NCBI RefSeq assembly: GCF_900163645.1
Contig: NZ_FUKM01000033.1
Coordinates: forward strand, 62,001-126,000
Reading direction: 5' to 3'
Origin: Halomonas citrativorans
GTDB taxonomy: Bacteria; Pseudomonadota; Gammaproteobacteria; Pseudomonadales; Halomonadaceae
Length of the DNA: 64,000 nt
In this document: piece after piece, positions 23,326 through 32,247 of the stretch
Layout of the letters: every line of letters starts with the position of its first letter
Numbering within the stretch: the stretch's first letter is position 1
Translations under genes and position numbers: made by a program
The notes under the pieces: generated by a model
The model's input: the letters and a program-made list of their open reading frames with translations, nothing else
The model's database searches: none
Told to the model about the DNA's origin: nothing

Positions 23326-24576
23326 ATGGCACTATACGTACAGAAGTTCGGTGGCACCTCGGTAGGTTCTGTTGACCGTATCAAAGCCGTGGCGGAAAAG
23401 GTCAAGGGCTTTCGTGACCAGGGCCACCAGGTCGTGGTCGTGGTCTCCGCCATGAGCGGAGAGACCAACCGGTTGACCGATATGGCCAATGCGCTTAATG
23501 ATGACCCTGCCCCGCGTGAAATGGATATGCTGCTCTCGACCGGTGAGCAGGTAACTATTTCATTGCTCGCCATGGCGCTCCAGCAGGTTGGCGTTGCGGC
23601 CACTTCGCACACCGGTGCCCAGGTCGGTATTCATACTGACAATGCTTACACCAAAGCGCGTATTCAGCGCATTGAAACCGAAGACCTTAAGGCTGACCTC
23701 GACGCAGGCAAGGTCGTGGTTGTGGCTGGTTTTCAGGGTGTTGATGAAGACGGCAATATCACTACGCTAGGACGTGGTGGCTCGGACACTACCGGGGTAG
23801 CGCTTGCTGCGGCACTCGGCGCCGATGAGTGCCAGATCTATACTGACGTTGATGGGGTTTACACCACTGACCCCCGCGTATGCACCAAGGCACAGCGCCT
23901 GGAGTGCATTACGGTGGAAGAAATGCTGGAGCTTGCAAGCCTGGGCTCCAAAGTGCTGCAAATTCGTGCGGTAGAGTTTGCGGGCAAGTACAACGTTCCC
24001 CTACGGGTACTGTCGAGCTTTGAAGATGGCCCCGGTACCCTAATTATTGCAGATGCTGACCAAGACGAGGACTCCATGGAAGAACCGCTGATTTCCGGTA
24101 TCGCGTTTACCAAAAATGAAGCCAAGCTGACACTGCTGCACACGCCCGATGTACCAGGTGTTGCGTCGCGCATTCTTGGCCCTATCGCTGATGCCAACAT
24201 TGAAGTCGATATGATCGTGCAGAACGTAGCACCGGCGGGTGACTACACCGACTTTACCTTCACCGTGGCGAAGGGCGACTACAAGACCACCAAGAAGCTG
24301 CTTGAAGAAACGGTCATTCCTGACCTGGGCGGCGGTGAGCTGCGTGGCGATGACAATATCGCCAAGGTATCCCTGGTCGGTGTTGGCATGCGCTCTCACG
24401 CCGGTGTTGCCTCGAAGATGTTCCGCGTTTTGGCTGATGAAAACGTCAATATCCGTATGGTTTCCACCTCTGAAATTAAAATCTCAGTGGTGATTGATGA
24501 AAAGCATATGGAACTTGCCGTTAACGCGTTACACAAGGCATTTGGCCTGGATAAGTCAGATATAGAATCTGAATAA
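23326..24576 (+). CDS. lysC: Aspartate kinase
   Basis: 416 residues, the length of the monofunctional two-ACT aspartokinases of Pseudomonas type. The kinase motif KFGGTSV is at residues 7-13, and [20 protein letters not shown] and [13 protein letters not shown] follow; two ACT domains fill about residues 265-410 ([40 protein letters not shown]). It phosphorylates aspartate, the first step to lysine, threonine and methionine. In halophiles it also feeds aspartate semialdehyde to ectoine. No lysine riboswitch fits in the 98-base upstream gap. Confidence 0.97.
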   Translation: MALYVQKFGGTSVGSVDRIKAVAEKVKGFRDQGHQVVVVVSAMSGETNRLTDMANALNDDPAPREMDMLLSTGEQVTISLLAMALQQVGVAATSHTGAQVGIHTDNAYTKARIQRIETEDLKADLDAGKVVVVAGFQGVDEDGNITTLGRGGSDTTGVALAAALGADECQIYTDVDGVYTTDPRVCTKAQRLECITVEEMLELASLGSKVLQIRAVEFAGKYNVPLRVLSSFEDGPGTLIIADADQDEDSMEEPLISGIAFTKNEAKLTLLHTPDVPGVASRILGPIADANIEVDMIVQNVAPAGDYTDFTFTVAKGDYKTTKKLLEETVIPDLGGGELRGDDNIAKVSLVGVGMRSHAGVASKMFRVLADENVNIRMVSTSEIKISVVIDEKHMELAVNALHKAFGLDKSDIESE

Positions 24577-24676
24577 CATTTCTACCTTAAACCTTCTACG
24601 CTGAAAAGGTACTCGCTACTTGCCGGTGGTGAGCTTTCTTTCAACGGGAGGTTTGGGTGTCATGGAGTCAGAGGCA

Positions 24677-24718
24677 TTGGTTAGCGCGCCGCTATGCCGC
24701 ATAATGGCTTAGTGGCGC
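24677..24718 (+). promoter_or_regulatory. csrA promoter with overlapping inverted repeat
   Basis: TTGGTT (24677-24682), 17 bases, CATAAT (24700-24705). An imperfect inverted repeat covers the -10: 13-base arms at 24686-24698 and 24706-24718 (12 of 13 pair, counting one G-T) flank the loop GCATAAT. It could be a protein operator or an RNA hairpin at the 5' end of the transcript. Confidence 0.45.
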
Positions 24719-24768
24719 CTCTGGTGGACACAACCCGTTGTATAAAACGTCTGAGAAGGAGATCAGCC

Positions 24769-24960
24769 ATGCTCATCCTAACCCGCCGAGTTGGCGAAAC
24801 ATTGATGATAGGTGATGAAATCACCGTCACAGTGTTAGGTGTGAAAGGTAATCAAGTGCGTATCGGCGTCAATGCGCCGAAAGACGTGGCTGTACACCGT
24901 GAAGAGATTTATCAGCGCATCCAGCGCGAGCGTAGCAGTGAAGAAAGCGAAGCAGAATAA
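24769..24960 (+). CDS. csrA: Carbon storage regulator CsrA/RsmA
   Basis: 63 residues from the ATG at 24769, with AAGGAG seven bases upstream; a longer in-frame start at 24694 is rejected. The sequence [35 protein letters not shown] and [11 protein letters not shown] is classical CsrA, including the RNA-contacting Leu4/Arg6 and Arg44 regions. It dimerises and binds GGA motifs in mRNA leaders. The ribosome site AAGGAG itself contains a GGA, which allows autoregulation. Its probable RNA antagonist is encoded at about 13.1 kb. Confidence 0.98.
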   Translation: MLILTRRVGETLMIGDEITVTVLGVKGNQVRIGVNAPKDVAVHREEIYQRIQRERSSEESEAE

Positions 24961-25038
24961 ATGGTCGCTTTTATCGCGCCCAATACAGGGTGTATCAACG
25001 GTAAGATGAAGCTGGCGCGAAAAAAATCGGCATAGGAC

Positions 25039-25067
25039 TAGACAGCAGTCGCTGAAATCGGTAACAT
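25039..25067 (+). promoter_or_regulatory. promoter of the tRNA cluster
   Basis: TAGACA, 17 bases, TAACAT, followed by a GC-rich discriminator, 18 bases before tRNA-Ser; typical of stable RNA genes. Confidence 0.5.
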
Positions 25068-25084
25068 TCGCGCCGTGCTGTTGA

Positions 25085-25177
25085 GGAGAGGTGGCCGAGT
25101 GGCTGAAGGCGCTCCCCTGCTAAGGGAGTATAGGGTTTATAGCCCTATCGAGGGTTCGAATCCCTCTCTCTCCGCCA
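25085..25177 (+). tRNA. tRNA-Ser (GCU)
   Basis: 93 bases with encoded CCA. Acceptor GGAGAGG pairs with the 3' TCTCTCC; the anticodon loop is in CCCCTGCTAAGGGAG (anticodon GCT). A long variable arm (TATAGGG-TTTA-TAGCCCTAT region) and GGTTCGAATCC T loop are as expected for serine tRNA. Confidence 0.97.
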
Positions 25178-25194
25178 GCCGCACATTAGAAGAT

Positions 25195-25271
25195 GCGCCC
25201 GTAGCTCAGCTGGATAGAGTACCTGACTACGAATCAGGGGGTCGGAGGTTCGAATCCTCCCGGGCGCGCCA
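25195..25271 (+). tRNA. tRNA-Arg (ACG), copy 1
   Basis: 77 bases with CCA. Acceptor GCGCCCG/CGGGCGC, D arm GCTCAGCTGGATAGAGT, anticodon loop CTACGAA (anticodon ACG, to be edited to ICG), T arm GGAGGTTCGAATCCTCC. Confidence 0.97.
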
Positions 25272-25373
25272 TCTTCTAACCTGATGTAAGGCGGAAGCCT
25301 ATAAGTATTTCATTACAAGTATTTAAGCATAAGCACTTCATCATGTTTAGTAATGAGTATTTACATCACTAAA

Positions 25374-25450
25374 GCGCCCGTAGCTCAGCTGGATAGAGTA
25401 CCTGACTACGAATCAGGGGGTCGGAGGTTCGAATCCTCCCGGGCGCGCCA
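25374..25450 (+). tRNA. tRNA-Arg (ACG), copy 2
   Basis: Identical in all 77 bases to copy 1, 102 bases downstream of it. The spacer between them has no gene. The cluster ends at a terminator at 25457. Confidence 0.97.
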
Positions 25451-25456
25451 GATTCT

Positions 25457-25487
25457 AAACCCGTTCTCTTTTATGAGAGCGGGTTTT
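25457..25487 (+). terminator. terminator of the tRNA cluster
   Basis: AAACCCGTTCTC and GAGAGCGGGTTT (one G-T pair) around TTTTAT, followed by T. Confidence 0.85.
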
Positions 25488-25538
25488 CTGCTTTCTAGCC
25501 TGACCAGGGCGGCTCGCGCTTTGGTTTTGGATCGTTTT

Positions 25539-25570
25539 AAGCGCCCCGCATTGCGAGGGCGCTTTTTTTT
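25539..25570 (+). terminator. second rightward terminator before dusC
   Basis: AAGCGCCC and GGGCGCTT around a 10-base loop, followed by eight T on the plus strand. It backs up the tRNA terminator and shields the convergent dusC gene. Confidence 0.8.
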
Positions 25571-25585
25571 GGTCAATGCGCTTGC

Positions 25586-26593
25586 TTAGTGGCAGCTGAC
25601 AGCCGCCTCAGGGTGCGCTGTGTCGATGACCAGGCTTTTAAGCAGGGTATCAAGGTCCGTTAGGCGTTTAACGCGCTGAAAGTGCTGGTTGGCTTCTTCA
25701 TTGCCTTGACGCATCTGTGCGAGCCACTGCTTTACCAGCGAGACCACAACCCGGTCGGGCAGATGCTGCCGCTGAAGGTGCGCGTACTCCTTGATCACGC
25801 TGGCACGCATTGGCCATGTGGTTTCAGGCAGTCGTTCGCCGGTTCGCTGCCAGTGCCGGATACGTGGCGCAAGCCAGGGGTCTGCTAGCGCGCTACGGCC
25901 TAACATCACATCTCTGCAGCCTGACAGGGTGCGCGCTTTCCAGTACGCCTCCAGCGTCCATATATCGCCATTGGCAACCACGGGTATCGATACCTGCTGG
26001 CGCACTCGGCCGATCCACTCCCAGTGGGCCGGAGGGCGATAGCCTTCATCACGTGTGCGGCCGTGAACAACCAGGCGAGCGGCACCGCCTGCCTGGGTCG
26101 CCTGGGCGCAGGCGACGGCTAAGCGCCGGTCTGAAAAGCCCAGGCGGATTTTAGCGGTGACCGGAATTTGACCCTCAAGTGCTTCGGAGACGGCCTTCAC
26201 TGCCTGGTAGACGCGTTCAGGGCGGCGTAGTAACGAGGCGCCTCCATCATGCCGATTAACCAGCTTGGCCGGGCAGCCGAAATTCAAGTCCACGCTGACA
26301 GCACCCAGCGCTAACGCCTGGCGAGCATTTTCAGCCAGCGCCTTAGGGTCAGAGCCAAGCAGTTGCAAATGCACGGGAATGCCGCTGGCGGTCGCAACAG
26401 GGCGGTTGGTAAGCTCAGGGCAGTGCTTGTAAAACACTCGGGGCGGGAGGCGCGTGTCGACCACGCGGACAAATTCGGTAACGGTCCAATCAAAGCCTGC
26501 CTCACGCGTTAATAAGTCGCGGGTGAGGGCGTCGATAACGCCCTCCATTGGGGCGAGGCCAATTTTTCCATTTTGTAGTAAATTAACAACCAT
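25586..26593 (-). CDS. dusC: tRNA-dihydrouridine(16) synthase DusC
   Basis: 335 residues from the ATG at 26593 (GTG at 26602 is an alternative). It is an FMN-dependent TIM-barrel enzyme that reduces U16 in the tRNA D loop. Visible motifs: GLAPMEGVIDALTRDLL near the start, the catalytic Cys at about residue 107 in DLNFGCPAKLVNRHDGG, and VVANGDIWT in the FMN phosphate site. LVVHGRTRDEGYRPPAHWEWI and the C-terminal helical domain fit the DusC rather than DusA/B subgroup. It stands alone, divergent from oadG. Confidence 0.93.
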   Translation of the reverse strand: MVVNLLQNGKIGLAPMEGVIDALTRDLLTREAGFDWTVTEFVRVVDTRLPPRVFYKHCPELTNRPVATASGIPVHLQLLGSDPKALAENARQALALGAVSVDLNFGCPAKLVNRHDGGASLLRRPERVYQAVKAVSEALEGQIPVTAKIRLGFSDRRLAVACAQATQAGGAARLVVHGRTRDEGYRPPAHWEWIGRVRQQVSIPVVANGDIWTLEAYWKARTLSGCRDVMLGRSALADPWLAPRIRHWQRTGERLPETTWPMRASVIKEYAHLQRQHLPDRVVVSLVKQWLAQMRQGNEEANQHFQRVKRLTDLDTLLKSLVIDTAHPEAAVSCH

Positions 26594-26719
26594 GACTTCC
26601 ACTATGGCGCGATTGCGTTTTATGCTGGGTGTGGCAGGTTAGTGTATTACTTTGACGGCGCCAAGGGGCTTTTAGAACCCTTTAAGCGTTAATTTATGCT
26701 CTACAACAAGAGAGACATT

Positions 26720-26977
26720 ATGCAGAATGCAGAACTACTCCAGGAGGGGCTCGCAATTATGGGGCTTGGGATGGGCTTTGTTTTTGTTTTTCTTACTATT
26801 TTAGTCATTAGCGTTACGTTGATGTCAAAACTGTTAGGTCGTTTTCAGCCGACGCCTGTGCCGACGTTAGCAGGTGCAAAACCTTCATCTTCTCCCGCGT
26901 TGAGTGGCGAGGACGAGGAAGTGACTGCGGTTATCAGTGCTGCAGTGCATCGTTACCGCTCATTAAGGCGTCACTAA
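26720..26977 (+). CDS. oadG: Oxaloacetate decarboxylase gamma chain
   Basis: 85 residues from the ATG at 26720 (AAGAGAGA before it); an upstream in-frame start at 26696 is less likely. One N-terminal membrane helix (GLGMGFVFVFLTILVISVTLM) and a short hydrophilic tail, as in OadG, the subunit that anchors and assembles the sodium-pumping decarboxylase. It begins the oadG-oadA-oadB operon; a 91-base AT-rich gap precedes oadA. Confidence 0.9.
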   Translation: MQNAELLQEGLAIMGLGMGFVFVFLTILVISVTLMSKLLGRFQPTPVPTLAGAKPSSSPALSGEDEEVTAVISAAVHRYRSLRRH

Positions 26978-27068
26978 TCGGTAATTTTTTAGTCAGCCTA
27001 TCCCCTTATTTGCCTTTATTTTGTTAGTTTTACTACATATCAATAATTTTAACGTGTGAGCTACTGCT

Positions 27069-28877
27069 ATGAATGAGACAAAACGCCCGCTGGGAATTAC
27101 CGATGTGGTACTGCGTGATGCCCATCAATCACTGTTTGCGACCCGCTTGCGTCTGGACGACATGCTGCCCATCGCTGAAAAGCTGGATCGTGTTGGCTAC
27201 TGGTCGCTAGAGACCTGGGGCGGCGCCACCTTTGATGCATGCATTCGTTATTTAGGCGAAGACCCCTGGGAGCGTATTCGGGCATTAAAAGAGGCGATGC
27301 CCAATACGCCTCAAGCCATGCTACTGCGTGGTCAAAACCTGTTGGGCTATCGCCACTATGCGGATGATGTAGTCGATAAGTTTGTCGAACGGGCCAAAAC
27401 CAACGGCGTTGATGTGTTCCGTGTGTTTGATGCCATGAATGACCCGCGCAACCTGGAGCGTGCGATTAAAGCGGTTCGTCAGGTGGGTGGGCATGCGCAG
27501 GGCACTATTTCCTACACGGTAAGCCCGGTACATACCCTGGATAGCTGGGTCGATCTAGCGACCAATATTGCCGAAATGGGCGCAGACTCGCTGGCTATCA
27601 AGGATATGGCGGGGCTGTTAACGCCTTACACCGCATTTGAGCTGGTAACGCGGCTGAAGAAAAATCTGTCTATTCCTGTTCACCTGCATTGCCATGCCAC
27701 GACAGGACTTTCCACTTCCACCATTCTTAAGGCAGTCGAGGCCGGTATCGATAACGTCGATACCGCGATTTCGTCCATGTCGATGACGTATGGACATAGC
27801 CCCACAGAGTCCGTTGTTGCGATGCTCAAGGATACCGACCGTGATACCGGGCTGGACCTTGAACTGTTGGAAGACATCGCGGGCTATTTCCGTGAAGTAC
27901 GTAAAAAGTACGCTGCTTTTGAAGGTTCGTTACGCGGCATCGATTCGCGCATTCTGGTGGCCCAGGTGCCAGGCGGCATGCTGACCAATATGGAAAGTCA
28001 GCTGAAAGAGCAGGGTGCGGGCGACAAGCTGGACGATGTGCTTGGCGAAATTCCTCGTGTGCGTGAAGACCTGGGATTTATTCCGCTGGTGACGCCCACG
28101 TCGCAAATCGTCGGTACCCAAGCGGTAATGAACGTGATGATGGGCGAGCGTTACAAGTCCATTTCCAAAGAGGTGCAGGCGCTGCTGAAAGGCGAATACG
28201 GCGCGGCACCCGCCCCCTTTAATACCGAGCTTCAAGCCCGCGTGCTGGAGGGCGGTCAGCCGATTACCTGTCGCCCGGCGGATAACCTTGCACCTGAAAT
28301 GCAAAAGCTGGCGGCAGAGCTTAAAGAGAAAGCCGGCGCCGAGCAGGTACGCTTGGCAGAGGGCGAGTGTGAAATAGATGATGTCCTCACCTACGCCTTG
28401 TTCCCGCAAATCGGTCTGAAGTTTCTTAAAAATCGTGATAACGCGGACGCTTTCGAACCTGCGCCCCAGGTGGCTGGTAGCGAGCCTGCCAAGCCTCCGG
28501 TGGTTACTCAAGACAGTGCGCCAGAGGCGGCACGTGGCCCTGAAACCTATACCGTAAAGCTCAATGGCAAAGCGTTTGTAGTGGAAGTTTCTGAAGGCGG
28601 CGATATTGGCCAGGTGCAAGAGCAGTCGCCTGCGCCTGCGGCGAGCCCCGCCCCGGCGGCCAGCCGTGGTGAAGCCATAGAAGCACCGCTTGCTGGCAAT
28701 ATCTTCAAGGTGAATGTGCGCCCTGGCGACCAGGTAGCGGATGGGGAAGTGGTCATCATTCTTGAAGCTATGAAAATGGAAACCGAAATTCGCGCCAGCA
28801 GTGCCGGCACGGTATCGAAAGTCAATGTTAGTGAAGGCGACAGCGTAGCTGTTGGCGACGTACTGATTGAGCTTTAA
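27069..28877 (+). CDS. oadA: Oxaloacetate decarboxylase alpha chain (biotin enzyme)
   Basis: 602 residues. N-terminal carboxyltransferase TIM barrel ([19 protein letters not shown]; metal-site HLHCHATTG), a conserved central carboxylase domain, then an Ala/Pro-rich linker (about 515-530) and a biotinyl domain with EAMKMET, the biotinylated lysine being residue 569. It removes the carboxyl group from oxaloacetate to carboxybiotin, which OadB decarboxylates to drive Na+ export. It lies 11 bases before oadB. Confidence 0.97.
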   Translation: MNETKRPLGITDVVLRDAHQSLFATRLRLDDMLPIAEKLDRVGYWSLETWGGATFDACIRYLGEDPWERIRALKEAMPNTPQAMLLRGQNLLGYRHYADDVVDKFVERAKTNGVDVFRVFDAMNDPRNLERAIKAVRQVGGHAQGTISYTVSPVHTLDSWVDLATNIAEMGADSLAIKDMAGLLTPYTAFELVTRLKKNLSIPVHLHCHATTGLSTSTILKAVEAGIDNVDTAISSMSMTYGHSPTESVVAMLKDTDRDTGLDLELLEDIAGYFREVRKKYAAFEGSLRGIDSRILVAQVPGGMLTNMESQLKEQGAGDKLDDVLGEIPRVREDLGFIPLVTPTSQIVGTQAVMNVMMGERYKSISKEVQALLKGEYGAAPAPFNTELQARVLEGGQPITCRPADNLAPEMQKLAAELKEKAGAEQVRLAEGECEIDDVLTYALFPQIGLKFLKNRDNADAFEPAPQVAGSEPAKPPVVTQDSAPEAARGPETYTVKLNGKAFVVEVSEGGDIGQVQEQSPAPAASPAPAASRGEAIEAPLAGNIFKVNVRPGDQVADGEVVIILEAMKMETEIRASSAGTVSKVNVSEGDSVAVGDVLIEL

Positions 28878-28888
28878 GGGCCTCGGGA

Positions 28889-30211
28889 ATGGATAAGCTA
28901 GTCACGTTATGGGAGGGCTCGGGGCTTTATAACCTTGAGCTTGGCCAGGTGGTCATGATCGGGGTCGGGCTGCTGCTGCTCTATTTGGCGATCCATAAGA
29001 AATTTGAGCCGCTGTTGTTGGTGCCGATTGGTTTTGGGGGGATTCTTGCCAATATTCCCGAAGCTGGCCTTGCGATTTCAGCGCTGGACCAGGCCATTGA
29101 GGTTGGCAAGCCTGCCGTGCTTCAGCAGGTTGGTGCCGCGCTGGGCGTAATGCTGGATCCTTTGGCAGGTATTGATGCGTGGCGTGAAACGCTCAAAGTA
29201 GTTGCCCATGGTGAGGTAGCGCCAGAGCAGCTGCGTGCCGCTAAGGATATTGCGACAAGCGTCGGTTACAGCAATGGCATGCTGTATAACTTCTATTCAG
29301 TGGCCATTGCATCGGGTATCGCACCGCTGTTGATCTTTATGGGCGTGGGTGCCATGACTGACTTTGGCCCGCTGCTTGCCAACCCTCGTACGCTGTTTCT
29401 AGGTGCTGCGGCCCAGTTTGGTATTTTCGCCACGCTGTTTGGTGCCGTTGTGCTGACCTCCATGGGCATCATGGACTTCTCGCTGAACCAGGCGGCAGCG
29501 ATCGGGATTATCGGCGGCGCCGATGGGCCAACGTCTATCTATGTGTCCAGCGTGCTTGCTCCAGAGCTATTGGGTGCTATCGCGGTGGCGGCCTACGCGT
29601 ACATGGCGCTGGTGCCGTTAATCCAGCCACCTATTATGCGGCTGTTAACCACTGAAAAAGAGCGTCAGATAAAAATGACGCAGCTGCGCCCCGTCTCCAG
29701 GCTGGAAAAAGTGATCTTTCCTCTCATGCTGTTGATCCTGGTCGCGCTGTTTCTACCCGACGCAGCACCGCTTCTGGGGATGTTCTGCTTTGGTAATTTG
29801 ATGCGCGAATGCGGCGTGGTAGAGCGGCTTTCGGATACCGCCCAGAACGCGCTGATCAACATCGTGACGATCGTTCTAGGGCTTTCTGTTGGTTCAAAGC
29901 TGATGGCGGAAAGCTTCTTGACGGTGGAAACCCTCGGGATTCTGGGGCTGGGTATCGTGGCCTTCGGAATTGGTACCGCCGCCGGCGTGTTAATGGCCAA
30001 GCTGATGAACCTAATGAGCCGTATGCCGATTAATCCGCTGATAGGTGCTGCCGGGGTATCCGCTGTGCCTATGGCGGCGCGTGTAGCTAATAAGGTCGGT
30101 CTGGAATCCAATCCGCATAACTTCTTGTTGATGCATGCGATGGGTCCAAACGTGGCAGGAGTAATTGGTTCTGCCGTGGCTGCCGGGGTAATGATTAAAT
30201 ATTTGGGATAA
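28889..30211 (+). CDS. oadB: Oxaloacetate decarboxylase beta chain (Na+ pump)
   Basis: 440 residues with about nine to eleven membrane spans and the re-entrant [12 protein letters not shown] motif that carries the Na+-binding aspartate. Decarboxylation of carboxybiotin is coupled here to sodium export. The C-terminal half has [19 protein letters not shown] and [14 protein letters not shown], both conserved in OadB/MmdB. It is followed by a strong terminator. A primary Na+ pump fits a salt-loving organism. Confidence 0.97.
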   Translation: MDKLVTLWEGSGLYNLELGQVVMIGVGLLLLYLAIHKKFEPLLLVPIGFGGILANIPEAGLAISALDQAIEVGKPAVLQQVGAALGVMLDPLAGIDAWRETLKVVAHGEVAPEQLRAAKDIATSVGYSNGMLYNFYSVAIASGIAPLLIFMGVGAMTDFGPLLANPRTLFLGAAAQFGIFATLFGAVVLTSMGIMDFSLNQAAAIGIIGGADGPTSIYVSSVLAPELLGAIAVAAYAYMALVPLIQPPIMRLLTTEKERQIKMTQLRPVSRLEKVIFPLMLLILVALFLPDAAPLLGMFCFGNLMRECGVVERLSDTAQNALINIVTIVLGLSVGSKLMAESFLTVETLGILGLGIVAFGIGTAAGVLMAKLMNLMSRMPINPLIGAAGVSAVPMAARVANKVGLESNPHNFLLMHAMGPNVAGVIGSAVAAGVMIKYLG

Positions 30212-30249
30212 ATAGACAGGATTGACGGGGAAGCAGAAGTGCCCCATGC

Positions 30250-30281
30250 ACGGCTTACGGTTTACACCGTAAGCCGTTTTT
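30250..30281 (+). terminator. terminator of oadGAB
   Basis: Perfect 12-bp stem ACGGCTTACGGT/ACCGTAAGCCGT with a TTAC loop, then five T. Confidence 0.92.
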
Positions 30282-30284
30282 GGT

Positions 30285-30917
30285 TTAGGGGGCGGGTGCG
30301 TTTACCGGGGTAACGTCCAGCGTGCACTTTAGGCGATTTTCCAAGGGGGAAAGGTCGAACGTCTGGTCGCGGGGCCAGCCAATGGTGAGCTGAACACCTT
30401 CGCCATCGTAGTTGACGTGTTCAATGGGGATGGCCTTTTCGTCGCACCAGGCGCGGGCGATCGCCTCGCTGGCAAAGGTAAGGCGTAGCGTGTAGGCGTC
30501 TCGCTCAATCACTTCACGCGTCGGTAAGGTTTCCAACGCATGGCTGATGGCTTGAGCGTAAGCCCGTGCCAGCCCGCCGGTGCCTAGCTTGGTGCCGCCG
30601 AAGTAGCGCGTCACGACACCGCCGATTTCACCCATTTGGCTGCCTTGAAGTACCTGGTACATTGGCCGACCGGCCGTGCCGCCAGGCTCGCCATCATCGG
30701 AAAAACCAATCAGTGTTTGCTCCCCAGGCGGCCCAGCAATATAAGCCGTACAGTGATGGCTGGCATTGGGGTGAGCAGCTCTTGCCGCTTCAAGAAGTGC
30801 ACTAAAAGCGGCCACATCTGGCGCATGGCATAGCCACGCCAGAAACTGGCTTTTTTCGACCTCTATCTCGGCGGTATGCCACTGCGAGGCAGCTAAATCA
30901 GGAACTTGATAACGCAA
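30285..30917 (-). CDS. yigZ: YigZ/IMPACT family protein
   Basis: 210 residues. The N-terminal UPF0029 domain has EKSQFLAWLCHAPD, HHCTAYI and the family signature GEPGGTAGRPMYQVLQG and GVVTRYFGGTKLGTGGLARAYA; the C-terminal domain is a small alpha/beta fold. Relatives are linked to translation or stress control, but the bacterial role is not established. The start is TTG at 30917, directly after the TGA of the upstream S24 gene, with GGAG eight bases before it inside that gene's end. The pair is therefore translationally coupled and probably shares the SOS-boxed promoter. Confidence 0.9.
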   Translation of the reverse strand: MRYQVPDLAASQWHTAEIEVEKSQFLAWLCHAPDVAAFSALLEAARAAHPNASHHCTAYIAGPPGEQTLIGFSDDGEPGGTAGRPMYQVLQGSQMGEIGGVVTRYFGGTKLGTGGLARAYAQAISHALETLPTREVIERDAYTLRLTFASEAIARAWCDEKAIPIEHVNYDGEGVQLTIGWPRDQTFDLSPLENRLKCTLDVTPVNAPAP

Positions 30918-31355
30918 TCAGTGCTCCATAAGGCCATAAGAATTGGCAGCAAGGTCGTTGGCACTATCCTGCGCCACACCCATTACCATTCCTAACACTT
31001 GAATATCGCAATTGTGCAAAAAGAGATCCGGCGCTTGGGTATCGGCAGGCCATAAATGTACGCCAAAGCGACTGATCGAGAGCTGCTTCAACGCAACAGG
31101 TTGCTGATTGATGTGAGCGACGGCGGTTTCTTCGTGGGTATCGCATTGAAAACGCCGAATAATAATGACATCTCCATCAAACAAGTTGCAATCACGCATT
31201 CGGTTGCCGCGTATTTTGAGGGCGTAGGTATTGTGCCGCGTTCTGCGTGGTGCTGTTTTAAAGGCGCGTGCCGATTGAATGCCTTTAGGTGCGCAGGACG
31301 CGCTGCTCAATACGGTAGAACCGGCGTGAGTTGGTGCTGACATCGATATATTCAT
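30918..31355 (-). CDS. S24 (LexA/UmuD-fold) protein lacking the catalytic serine, SOS-boxed
   Basis: 145 residues from the ATG at 31355 (GGAGAATTTCC before it). Residues 1-42 are low-complexity, without a helix-turn-helix. Residues 44-130 match the LexA/UmuD peptidase domain: YALKIRGNRMRDCNLFDGDV corresponds to the segment holding the Ser nucleophile, but the Ser position is Arg52. The general-base lysine is kept as Lys90 in VALKQL, and DIQVLGMVMGV ends the fold. It should therefore fold like UmuD but not cleave itself or other proteins. A perfect CTG-N10-CAG box lies 100 bases upstream. No umuC follows; yigZ does. Function unknown; a UmuD-like partner or decoy is inference. Confidence 0.75.
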   Translation of the reverse strand: MNISMSAPTHAGSTVLSSASCAPKGIQSARAFKTAPRRTRHNTYALKIRGNRMRDCNLFDGDVIIIRRFQCDTHEETAVAHINQQPVALKQLSISRFGVHLWPADTQAPDLFLHNCDIQVLGMVMGVAQDSANDLAANSYGLMEH

Positions 31356-31432
31356 AGGAAATTCTCCAATGCAGCGCCCTTTCCCTAGGCGTTTAGTAGT
31401 GGCAAGCCAGCAGGTTGTTGGCATGTCTTTTC

Positions 31433-31469
31433 ATACAGTGTTTTAGTATACAGCTGTTTTTGCATACAG
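31433..31469 (-). promoter_or_regulatory. LexA box cluster before the S24 gene
   Basis: Plus-strand 31454-31469 reads CTG-TTTTTGCATA-CAG, a full SOS operator. Two more ATACAG half-sites lie at 31433 and 31448, spaced 15-16 bases. On the minus strand TATACT forms a -10 inside the cluster, so LexA would cover the promoter of the leftward S24-yigZ pair. Confidence 0.65.
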
Positions 31470-31623
31470 TGGTAGTGCTGTTTTTATCCAGTGCCTTTTG
31501 CTATTCAAGATGCTGGTCCCGTCGGCACGCTTGGTGCATTCTCACGGCCGCTGCGATTGGCTGGAGATAACGTGGCTTTCCGTGTAGAGTTTTGGCTAAC
31601 TATCAACCTGTTGGGAGATACCT

Positions 31624-32244
31624 TTGAGCCTGTGCCTGCAAGCACGACAACTAGCCTGCGAGCGTGATGGGCGCTGGCTATTTGAAGGGCTCGATCTCAC
31701 GATTCGCAGCGGTGACATCGTTCGAATTGAAGGCCCCAATGGCAGCGGCAAGACCACGCTGTTAAAGCTGCTGGCAGGTCAACTGAGTGATTACCAAGGC
31801 GAGCTTTTCTGGAACGGCGCGCCACTTCGCAAGGTGCGTGAACATTATCTGGCCAACCTGCTGTATCTGGGGCATTCGCCAGGCATCAAGGCTGGGCTTT
31901 CACCGCTTGAAAACCTGGCCTGGTACCAGGCGCTAAGCGGCGAGCGGGGTAATACATCGCAGCGCCTGAGCGCTTTGGAGCAAGTAGGGCTTGGCGGTTT
32001 TGAGGACGTATTGGTCGGCCAGCTGTCGGCGGGTCAGCAGCGCCGTGTGGCGCTGGCCCGGTTAACGCTGACGCGCCGTCCGCTCTGGGTGCTTGACGAG
32101 CCGTTTACTGCTATTGACCGCCAAGGCGTAGCCGCGCTTGAAGCGCAGCTTGCAGCTCATGCTCAATCCGGGGGGAGCGTTCTGGTAACCACTCACCACG
32201 CGCTGGATGTTTCGCCCGCCGCTCGCTGTATTCAACTGGGGTAG
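31624..32244 (+). CDS. ccmA: Cytochrome c biogenesis ATP-binding export protein CcmA
   Basis: 206 residues. ABC ATPase with GPNGSGKTT (Walker A, about residues 38-46), LSAGQQRRVALARL (signature) and LWVLDEPFTAID (Walker B). With CcmB, CcmC and CcmD it releases holo-CcmE from the membrane. The start is TTG at 31624, supported by GGGAG seven bases upstream; no ATG lies nearby. It begins an uninterrupted ccmABCDEFGHI operon with tight spacing or overlaps throughout. Confidence 0.97.
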   Translation: MSLCLQARQLACERDGRWLFEGLDLTIRSGDIVRIEGPNGSGKTTLLKLLAGQLSDYQGELFWNGAPLRKVREHYLANLLYLGHSPGIKAGLSPLENLAWYQALSGERGNTSQRLSALEQVGLGGFEDVLVGQLSAGQQRRVALARLTLTRRPLWVLDEPFTAIDRQGVAALEAQLAAHAQSGGSVLVTTHHALDVSPAARCIQLG

Positions 32245-32247
32245 ACG

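Noticed and set aside
25195..25450. Two identical 77-base copies as a mobile-element or attachment-site duplication
   Set aside because: Each copy is a full tRNA-Arg gene; tandem identical tRNA genes are ordinary and no integrase is present.
25075..25589. ORFs running across the tRNA genes
   Set aside because: They encode the tRNA sequences themselves; the tRNA folds explain the region.
27930..28619. 229-codon minus-strand frame opposite oadA
   Set aside because: Lies wholly inside oadA; no domain or start signal.
31478..31491. CTGTTTTTATCCAG next to the S24 LexA cluster
   Set aside because: Spacing is CTG-N8-CAG, not the N10 needed for LexA.
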